Source: Bacteroidetes bacterium QH_10_64_19
GTDB taxonomy: Bacteria > Bacteroidota > Rhodothermia > Rhodothermales > Salinibacteraceae
Assembly: GCA_003023125.1 (NCBI GenBank)
Contig: PXSY01000007.1
Span: 1 to 6,264 of the forward strand
DNA length: 6,264 nt
Direction: 5' to 3'
Translations under genes and position numbers: made by a program
Part shown: in pieces, positions 1 to 4,855 of the stretch
How the letters are laid out: every line of letters begins with the position of its first letter
Numbering within the stretch: the stretch's first letter is position 1
The notes under the pieces: generated by a model
Told to the model about the DNA's origin: nothing
Seen by the model: only the letters and a program-made list of their open reading frames with translations
The model's database searches: none

Positions 1-1043
1 AACTGCTCGGTCTGCGAAGCGCGGCCTAGCCCCGGCCCCACGAGGACAGCGTCGGCCGTTTCCAGGGGCTCGCACATCGCGTCGAGCGCCGCCTCCGGCG
101 CGACGGCATCGCCCTCCGAGGTGGGCAGTGGGTGGGCCGGCACGGTCGTCAGCGCGCCGGCGAGCGTTGACTGCACCGACTCCGGACAGGCGCAGCTTAC
201 GTATCCGGCCCCGCTGCGCACGGCCGCCTTCGCGGCCATAGTTGGGGCCCCTGTAAACTGCGGCGCGCCCCCCACTATGAGCGCCGTCCCCACGCTGTAT
301 TTGTACGCGTCGCGGGCCCGCTCCGGCCACCATCGCTGAACGGCCTCATCGGTCGTCTGCCGGACGCAGCCGGGCTGCGCCGCCACACGGTCGAGCACGA
401 ACGGCGGAATGCCGATCTCCACCACGTCGACATCGCCGGCGTGCGCGGGTCCTTCCCCCACCAACAGCCCGACCTTGAATGCCGCCATCGTCACCGTCCG
501 ATCCGCACGCACCGCCACCCCGAGCACCGATCCGGTGTCGCTGTGCAGCCCGGTGGGCACGTCGATGGCCACCGTGGGCGCGTTCCGCTCGTTCACCCAC
601 TTCACGAGGCCCCGAATCGGCTCGCGCACGTCGCTCGTGAGCCCCGTGCCCAGAAGCGCATCGACGTAGAGCCGGGGTTGGAGGGCGCGCACGGTCTCTG
701 TGAGCGCATCAAGAGCTCCGAGCTGCTCCATCGTGAGTCGCTCCGGCGCCTGCTCCCCGAGCTGTCGCAGCAGCGACAGGTTCTGTGCCGCGTCGGGACT
801 CAGCGTCTCCTCCGCACTCGTCAGGACGACGTGCACCCGGACCTCGGCCGTCAGAAGGTACCGTGCCACCACGAGTCCGTCCCCTCCATTGTTGCCCTTC
901 CCACAGAGCACCACGACCGTCTCATCTTCCATCGGCCCATAGGCAGCTCGGATACGCTCGGCACACCCGCGTCCGGCCGTCTCCATGAGCGTAAGGCTAG
1001 GAAGGCCATACTCGTCGATGGTGTACCGGTCGGCCTCCCGCAT
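1..1043 (-). CDS. nnr: Bifunctional NAD(P)H-hydrate epimerase / ADP-dependent NAD(P)H-hydrate dehydratase, C-terminus cut by window edge
   Basis: This cytoplasmic enzyme repairs damaged NADH and NADPH. The N-terminal YjeF (NnrE) domain interconverts the R and S epimers of NAD(P)HX, and the C-terminal NnrD domain dehydrates the S form back to the cofactor using ADP. From ATG 1043, 347 codons are visible. NnrE covers about residues 1-225: an N-terminal helix with METAGR (20-25), the glycine-rich phosphate loop GKGNNGGDG (48-56), DALLGTG (128-134), AIDVPTG (159-165) and the K190/GIP region. NnrD begins near 240: YKYSVG (247-252), FTGAPTMAAKAAVRSGAGYV (263-282) and VGPGLGR (335-341). The catalytic GDVLAG-type motif lies off-window. 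ATG 1043 is the first start codon after the in-frame stop upstream and has GGGAAGG 8 nt before it. It lacks about 8-12 residues usual in the family, and in-frame sequence just upstream (KARAM) looks family-like, so a small indel is possible. The start overlaps the end of the lipoprotein gene by 47 bp, suggesting translational coupling. Family assignment is secure. Confidence 0.93.
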   Translation of the reverse strand, partial: MREADRYTIDEYGLPSLTLMETAGRGCAERIRAAYGPMEDETVVVLCGKGNNGGDGLVVARYLLTAEVRVHVVLTSAEETLSPDAAQNLSLLRQLGEQAPERLTMEQLGALDALTETVRALQPRLYVDALLGTGLTSDVREPIRGLVKWVNERNAPTVAIDVPTGLHSDTGSVLGVAVRADRTVTMAAFKVGLLVGEGPAHAGDVDVVEIGIPPFVLDRVAAQPGCVRQTTDEAVQRWWPERARDAYKYSVGTALIVGGAPQFTGAPTMAAKAAVRSGAGYVSCACPESVQSTLAGALTTVPAHPLPTSEGDAVAPEAALDAMCEPLETADAVLVGPGLGRASQTEQ

Positions 1044-2946
1044 GGCGCGGGCCTTCCCGAGGGCGGGGCACCGGCGCGAGCACGGGGAGGCGCAGTGGAG
1101 CCGGGAGTTCTGTCGTCCATCGGGGCCGGGCCTCCACCGGCTCGCCGAGCCACGTTACCGGCTCGGCCGGGCGGTAGGGCTGAATTTGGCCAACGTCCCA
1201 CCGCCCGTTCTCGTTGCGGTCGAGATACGCCCGAAATTGATACTGTCCGTCTGGGAGCTGGTCGAACACGAACGTGCTTCCGGGCGACGCGGTCAGCCGA
1301 CGAGGCGCCACTGGGACCGACGACTCGACGGTCGTAAGTGAAATCGCCACGGGTCCGCCGTAGAAGAGCGAGTCCAGGCGGGCCCGAGGGCCATCGGGAT
1401 TCATCGTCGCCGTATCAACGGGCGGGACCGTGAGGGTATCCGCCTCCGCCCGACCGGTGAGGCCGGCGGGCAGTCGGACAGCCGTCGTGTCGTCCATTGC
1501 CCCGTCTGTAGAGTCCGCTGCCTCCCGCGCCGTGTCGGCGACCCGAACGCGCCCCTCAAGTTCGCCGAGAACCCGACGCGTGACGCGCCGAAACCGCCGC
1601 TGATACGTCGTGTCGGCCTGTGCAAACACGTCGCCCTGCACTTCTACGTCCACGTACTGCTCAGGAGACAGGGACGACTCGAACTGAATCCGGTACCGGG
1701 TGCCGTCGTCCGTCGAGAGCGAAGCGGGCCGGGGGGCGCCTGTCGTGTCACGAATCCGCACGCCCGCTCGCCGCTGGGTGCTGTCCAGCGATTGATTGAA
1801 GCGGACGCCGGGCTGCACCCCGGGAAGCAGCGGCCGCGCCCCCGTCGAATCGCGCCCAAGGTCGGCGGGCAGAAATCCCCGAAACCGGGTGCGCGTCGTG
1901 TCCTCGCGCGCAGTGGCCCGGAAGCGCGCCGTATCCGGCACGAGCGGCCGCCCCACGGTATCCGTGACGACCCCACGCTTCAGCGGCACGACGTGCCGGG
2001 TCTCCTCCATCGGCGCCGTCCGCACCCCCACGGCATTCTCCCGGTCGGGCACCGCGTAGACGCCTTCCACGTCCACCCGCGATCCCGTCGCCGAGTCTCG
2101 CGGCGCCCACGCCGCAGCGGCCTGCGTCTGGAGACGCACCGGCTCGTCGAACGCCAGGCGAACGCGCTGGCGGCTCACCGATCGCGCCTGCTGCAGGCGT
2201 GGCGCCGCGGTGTCGCTCTGGGCAAACAGCCAGGGCACAGGTACTGCGCCCGCTCCGCTGTCCGCCTGTAGCGCAGGCCGCGGGGGCACGGCGAACGGCT
2301 CCCCGGGATCCGGCTTGCGGTTGCGGTTATTGTCACGAAGGGCCAGCACGTAGTAGCGCGCTTCCCGCATGTAGTCGAACGCAAAGCGGCCCTCCTCCCC
2401 CGTCTGCGTGCGGTAACTGGGCCGATCCGGCAGAGGACGAGGGCCGACCTCGTCGGGCGCCAGCAGATAGGCGTACACGTCGACCTGTGGCTCGGGACGC
2501 CCCCGATAAGCCCCCACCACCTGCCCCTCGATCCGTCCTCGATTAATCTTCGGACCCGTCGAAAACGCCACCGTGATGGGGCTCTCGAGCGAGACGCCGC
2601 GAGCATCTCTCAGGTTCGTGTCGAGCGTGAAAATGTAGGTCGTGCTGTCCCGGAGCGACGACGGAAACTCCATCTCGACGGTGCGGCCGCTCCAGTCAAA
2701 CTGCAGCCGCTGCTCGAACGCCGGCGTGACGGACAGGGCCTGCGGGAAACCGCTCCGTTCGACGTACTCCGAAAACTCGATGCGCAGGACCTCGGTGTCC
2801 GTCGGCACATTCACCGTATCGCGCACCGGACGGGTGTCCACCACCGAAGGCGGCGTCGTGTCCCGGGGGCCGCCGCTCGGGGCCTGCGGATTGGCGCAGG
2901 AGACGAGAAGAAGGGCCGCCACTCCGAGGAGGCCCCACGCACGCAT
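997..2946 (-). CDS. Bacteroidota-type Ig-like (SbsA/Big_5) surface lipoprotein
   Basis: A 649-residue envelope lipoprotein of the family annotated as Ig-like domain-containing protein in Bacteroidota; its molecular role is unknown. The start is ATG 2946: it gives a textbook lipoprotein signal, with R2, a hydrophobic run (5-15) and lipobox LVSC with Cys17. An in-frame ATG at 3015 would add 23 charged residues before the signal and is rejected. After the anchor comes the family sequence SGGPRDTTPPSVV (24-36), a Big_5 Ig-like domain (about 30-130, ending VAFSTGP), a prealbumin-like beta domain (about 137-220), a second Ig-like stretch (about 248-345) and a C-terminal beta domain (about 525-610). 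Both prealbumin-like regions end in a D-x-N-x-N-x-x-x-D-x-G-[EQ] loop (205-216, 576-587) resembling calcium-binding loops. The last 36 residues or so are Arg/Pro-rich, unlike the family, and overlap the start of the next gene. No clear Shine-Dalgarno precedes the start. Confidence 0.85.
   Translation of the reverse strand: MRAWGLLGVAALLLVSCANPQAPSGGPRDTTPPSVVDTRPVRDTVNVPTDTEVLRIEFSEYVERSGFPQALSVTPAFEQRLQFDWSGRTVEMEFPSSLRDSTTYIFTLDTNLRDARGVSLESPITVAFSTGPKINRGRIEGQVVGAYRGRPEPQVDVYAYLLAPDEVGPRPLPDRPSYRTQTGEEGRFAFDYMREARYYVLALRDNNRNRKPDPGEPFAVPPRPALQADSGAGAVPVPWLFAQSDTAAPRLQQARSVSRQRVRLAFDEPVRLQTQAAAAWAPRDSATGSRVDVEGVYAVPDRENAVGVRTAPMEETRHVVPLKRGVVTDTVGRPLVPDTARFRATAREDTTRTRFRGFLPADLGRDSTGARPLLPGVQPGVRFNQSLDSTQRRAGVRIRDTTGAPRPASLSTDDGTRYRIQFESSLSPEQYVDVEVQGDVFAQADTTYQRRFRRVTRRVLGELEGRVRVADTAREAADSTDGAMDDTTAVRLPAGLTGRAEADTLTVPPVDTATMNPDGPRARLDSLFYGGPVAISLTTVESSVPVAPRRLTASPGSTFVFDQLPDGQYQFRAYLDRNENGRWDVGQIQPYRPAEPVTWLGEPVEARPRWTTELPAPLRLPVLAPVPRPREGPRHAGGRPVHHRRVWPS
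1052..1058 (-). promoter_or_regulatory. Shine-Dalgarno site for the NAD(P)HX repair gene
   Basis: On the minus strand the sequence reads GGGAAGG, 8 nt before ATG 1043. It sits inside the coding sequence of the upstream lipoprotein gene and is the main support for this start, since no other ATG, GTG or TTG lies in frame between the upstream stop and 1043. Confidence 0.5.
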
Positions 2947-3131
2947 CGGAGGACGCTGCTCGCCGGGCCGCTCGCGTCTGCCGGGGTCGGAATCAGCATG
3001 GAGACGTGGAAACACAGAGATACCGGTGCATGGGGAAACTTCTAACGCTCTTGTGTAGAACAGCGCAGGATTATTCCTCTCGGCCTTCCGTAATTTTCGA
3101 CACGGGCTCGTGGGTTTGCTCTCTACAGAAT

Positions 3132-3188
3132 GGGGGAGCTTCGGTTAGCGTGGGGCCGCATGGCGATGCGGCCCCTAACTTCTGCCCC
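3132..3188. other. Strong GC-rich hairpin in the divergent spacer
   Basis: A perfect 10-bp stem GGGGCCGCAT / ATGCGGCCCC (3152-3161 with 3166-3175) closes a GGCG tetraloop. Below it, after a 4-nt bulge on the 5' side, GTTA (3144-3147) pairs with TAAC (3176-3179). After an internal loop, GGGG (3132-3135) pairs with CCCC (3185-3188). No T run follows on either strand, so it is not a standard intrinsic terminator, and no transcript converges here. On the plus strand it could form in the 5' leader of the methyltransferase mRNA; it could also be a protein-binding palindrome or a small structured RNA. The stem is read directly from the sequence; the role is unknown. Confidence 0.5.
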
Positions 3189-3245
3189 GCAAAGGGCTAC
3201 ATAAGAGCGACTTCTAGACACCCTGCCAATCACGTTCTTCTCTCC

Positions 3246-3261
3246 GGAGGAATCACGAATG
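3246..3261 (+). promoter_or_regulatory. Shine-Dalgarno GGAGG with ATG 8 nt downstream, no convincing gene
   Basis: GGAGG (3246-3250) lies 8 nt before ATG 3259, near-ideal spacing. The frame it opens is unbroken to 4257 but is offset by one base from the methyltransferase frame, and only about half of its first 46 codons end in G or C, against about 90% in the neighbouring gene. The product between 3259 and about 3395 resembles nothing I recognise. It may be chance, a short leader peptide, or the original start of a frameshifted gene. Confidence 0.25.
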
Positions 3262-3394
3262 CGTGGAAACCCGGAATCATCCTCAGGTTTCAACGTGCGT
3301 TCGTTCTCTCCGGTCGCGTGTGGATCGGTGGACGGATGGGAAAACACTGTGTCCTCCACACATTCATCCGTGCCTACGCATACATTCCCTGCGA

Positions 3395-3472
3395 ATGAAC
3401 GATCTGCGTCGGCTCCGGTTGCTCCGCCGTCCCGTCCAGCGCCCCGCTCCTTTCTGATTGTCGCACAGACCC
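3395..3472 (+). pseudogene. Possible displaced N-terminus of the TrmH-family gene, split between two frames
   Basis: TrmH/SpoU enzymes usually begin with an LRxLxxR-type helix followed by a F-L-[IV]-E-G-like strand before the region where the gene at 3473 starts. Here ATG 3395 opens MNDLRRLRLLRRPVQR in the same frame as the main gene, with G/C in the third position of 14 of its first 17 codons, but it ends at TGA 3455-3457. In the frame used from 3446, the sequence SFLIVAQTHA follows, at the right distance. A one-base removal in the CCC of GCCCGAG (near 3475-3479) would join it to EPLSNRPLVEAVV of the main frame. This order and spacing suggest small indels in a once continuous gene, or sequencing errors. 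It could also be coincidence, as no alignment was possible. Confidence 0.35.
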
Positions 3473-4153
3473 ATGCCCGAGCCACTGTCCAACCGCCCCC
3501 TCGTGGAGGCCGTCGTCACCGCCGACGCCCTGAACGATCCGTCCGTGCGTCCCCTGCTCGACCGACTCTCGGTCCCCGTATTCGAGACCGACCCCGACAC
3601 GATGGCGGAGCTCACCGACGTGGAGACCCCGCAGGGCCTCGTCGCCGTGGTGGAGCGCCGCCTCGCCGCCCCCAACGCGGTGCCGGAGCGCCTCGGCGCG
3701 ACCGGTACACTCCTTCTGCTCGACGGCGTACAGGACCCCGGCAACGCGGGCACGCTCCTGCGGACGGCAGCGTGGTTCGGGGCGGACGCGGTCGTAGCGG
3801 GGCCCAGCACGGCCGGACTGTACGGCCCCAAAGTGATGCGCGCGGCGGCCGGCGGCCACTGGGCCCTCGCCCTGTCTCGCACCGACGATCTCGGCCCGTT
3901 CCTCGATCGCCTGCGCCGCCACGATGCCGCCCTCTACGGGGCCGACCTTCAGGGCGTTCAGGCCGATGCCTGGCAGCCGGCCCGTCCCTCCGTCCTCGCA
4001 CTGGGCAGCGAAGCGCACGGCCTCAGCGCCGCCGTCCTCGATCGCCTCGACACCCCCGTATCCCTGCCCGGCGCCCCCAATCGGCCCGCGGCCGAATCGC
4101 TCAACGTGGCCGTCGCCGGGGGCATCCTGCTGTACGAGTGGCTCGGCTCTTGA
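3473..4153 (+). CDS. TrmH/SpoU-family RNA 2'-O-ribose methyltransferase, apparently short at the N-terminus
   Basis: A cytoplasmic SPOUT enzyme that transfers a methyl group from S-adenosylmethionine to a ribose 2'-OH in rRNA or tRNA; the exact target cannot be told from sequence. The three SpoU motifs are all visible in the 226 residues from ATG 3473: motif 1 LLDGVQDPGNAGTLLRTA (82-99, with N91 and catalytic-type R97), motif 2 LGSEAHGL (177-184, E180), and motif 3 VSLPG...ESLNVAVAGGILLYEW (196-223, N211), which build the trefoil knot and bind SAM. Residues 1-60 are only part of the N-terminal substrate-binding domain, ending in the family-typical TPQGLVAVV (52-60). Relatives are commonly about 250-270 residues, so roughly 30-40 are missing. 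TTG 3458 is an alternative start adding five residues. Neither start has a Shine-Dalgarno. It stands alone on the plus strand, divergent from the lipoprotein gene. Confidence 0.9.
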   Translation: MPEPLSNRPLVEAVVTADALNDPSVRPLLDRLSVPVFETDPDTMAELTDVETPQGLVAVVERRLAAPNAVPERLGATGTLLLLDGVQDPGNAGTLLRTAAWFGADAVVAGPSTAGLYGPKVMRAAAGGHWALALSRTDDLGPFLDRLRRHDAALYGADLQGVQADAWQPARPSVLALGSEAHGLSAAVLDRLDTPVSLPGAPNRPAAESLNVAVAGGILLYEWLGS

Positions 4154-4527
4154 CCGAGGCGCAGAGAGTTCCCCAAAGCCGTTGGCACGCAGACGGTTCA
4201 GTTCTACTGGGATCCGCTACACCTCCGAATCTGGGTATAACTCGGCCCTGGCATTAAGAAACGAAAAACGACGTTAGATTCTCCTCAATCCATGTGTCTA
4301 CTGAGTGCATTTCTGATTGGGACGCATTTCTCCCAAGGCCCGGTCTCTTGGTGGGGGTCCGGGCTCCTTCTACGCCGAAACTCGATTTTTGCTTCTCTTT
4401 CTCGAACGTTTCGTCTCGCACGCTTGTCCTCACGCGCGGCGCAAGAAACGGCGACGGGGCACGCGCATTGGGAGTCGGCGGCTTGCTTTTGCACTCCCGC
4501 TCCTCCTGATTCGGCGCCTCCCAAACC
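4154..4527. other. 374-bp spacer without a recognisable gene
   Basis: This spacer lies between the methyltransferase and the acidic small protein and is less GC-rich than the genes. Its frames show no family signature and weak codon bias. It contains an 8-bp direct repeat GCATTTCT (4307-4314 and 4324-4331), a small inverted repeat TTGGG/CCCAA (4317-4321 with 4332-4336) and GCCCGG/CCGGGC with a 15-nt loop (4338-4343 with 4359-4364). A 5-bp hairpin spans the methyltransferase stop (4142-4146 with 4154-4158) but has no T run. I see no tRNA. It probably holds the methyltransferase 3' end and a promoter for the 84-aa gene, neither clearly placed. Confidence 0.45.
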
Positions 4528-4782
4528 ATGCCCACCTACACGATTATTGGCTTCGAAAAAGACGGCTTCGACCCCTTCTCCGCCGTCGCAACGGCCGACA
4601 CCCCCTCCGACGCCGCCGAAAAGGCCCTCCAGGATACCTTCATCAAGACTGAGGGACGACGCCCCCCCGACGCCGACGCCCTCGCGCAGCTCGAAAATGA
4701 AACCGGCCTCTTCGTGGTCGGCATCATCGAGGGCGAGCACGACAACCTGAACGAGATCGTCGACCACTACGAGCAGTGGTAG
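4528..4782 (+). CDS. Small acidic protein of unknown function (84 aa)
   Basis: I do not recognise a family. The protein is soluble, with no signal peptide or membrane segment, and strongly acidic: 18 Asp/Glu against 5 Lys/Arg, as expected for a cytoplasmic protein of a salt-in halophile. The predicted layout is a beta strand (TYTIIGF, 3-9), a short loop, a helix rich in Ala and Asp/Glu (26-40), a proline turn (RRPPD, 44-48), a second helix (50-57), a hydrophobic strand (GLFVVGIIEG, 60-69) and a C-terminal acidic tail ending HYEQW. This resembles a compact alpha/beta fold. Coding status is supported by strong G/C preference at third positions, unlike the spacer before it. ATG 4528 is the first start in the frame; no Shine-Dalgarno precedes it. 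The gene is monocistronic and converges on the amidohydrolase gene. Confidence 0.75.
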   Translation: MPTYTIIGFEKDGFDPFSAVATADTPSDAAEKALQDTFIKTEGRRPPDADALAQLENETGLFVVGIIEGEHDNLNEIVDHYEQW

Positions 4783-4785
4783 CCT

Positions 4786-4811
4786 CCCGTTCGTCTCCGG
4801 CCGGGAACGGG
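4786..4811. terminator. Candidate hairpin between convergent genes
   Basis: CCCGTTC (4786-4792) pairs perfectly with GAACGGG (4805-4811) around a 12-nt loop, starting 3 nt after the stop of the 84-aa gene. A second, weaker hairpin follows directly (TGCTC 4812-4816 with GAGCA 4827-4831). Only 73 bp separate the two convergent stops, so termination from both sides is expected here. No T run is present, so this is not a classic intrinsic terminator. Confidence 0.4.
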
Positions 4812-4855
4812 TGCTCGGGGCCGCGTGAGCAGGGACCTAACGGGATCGCTCTGGA

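Larger units (their letters stand above)
2947..3394. other. Divergent intergenic spacer between lipoprotein and RNA methyltransferase genes
   Basis: This spacer separates divergently transcribed genes, so it should hold promoters for both, but I cannot place either with confidence. It is visibly less GC-rich than the genes. On the minus strand, TATCTCTG (3018-3025) is one mismatch from the Bacteroidota -7 element TAnnTTTG, but no good -33 partner is visible, so I do not call a promoter. The spacer contains a strong hairpin near 3132-3188 and a Shine-Dalgarno/ATG pair at 3246-3261. I see no tRNA, riboswitch core or insertion-sequence end here. Confidence 0.5.

Noticed and set aside
441..1337. 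Long open frame (298 codons) on the plus strand opposite the NAD(P)HX enzyme
   Set aside because: The product is Arg/Pro/His-rich low-complexity sequence typical of the complement of a GC-rich gene; the opposite strand carries clear NnrE/NnrD motifs.
2947..3015. Longer lipoprotein start at ATG 3015
   Set aside because: It would place 23 charged residues before a perfect lipoprotein signal; the lipobox distance fits ATG 2946.
3473..4257. Continuation of the frame opened at ATG 3259 across the methyltransferase gene
   Set aside because: From 3473 onward it is an Arg-rich shadow of the methyltransferase, which carries all three SpoU motifs in its own frame.
3451..4320. Ten-base match TTTCTGATTG at 3451-3460 and 4310-4319
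   Set aside because: It does not extend on either side and the contexts differ, so it is not evidence of a repeat element.
4357..4367. GTCCGGGCTCC, matching the conserved 5' core of bacterial RNase P RNA
   Set aside because: The preceding GAGGAAA and the other conserved RNase P regions are missing from the spacer, so the 11-base match is taken as chance.
4254..4535. Minus-strand open frames in the spacer before the 84-aa gene
   Set aside because: No family resemblance, composition unlike the real genes, and partial overlap with the well-supported plus-strand gene.
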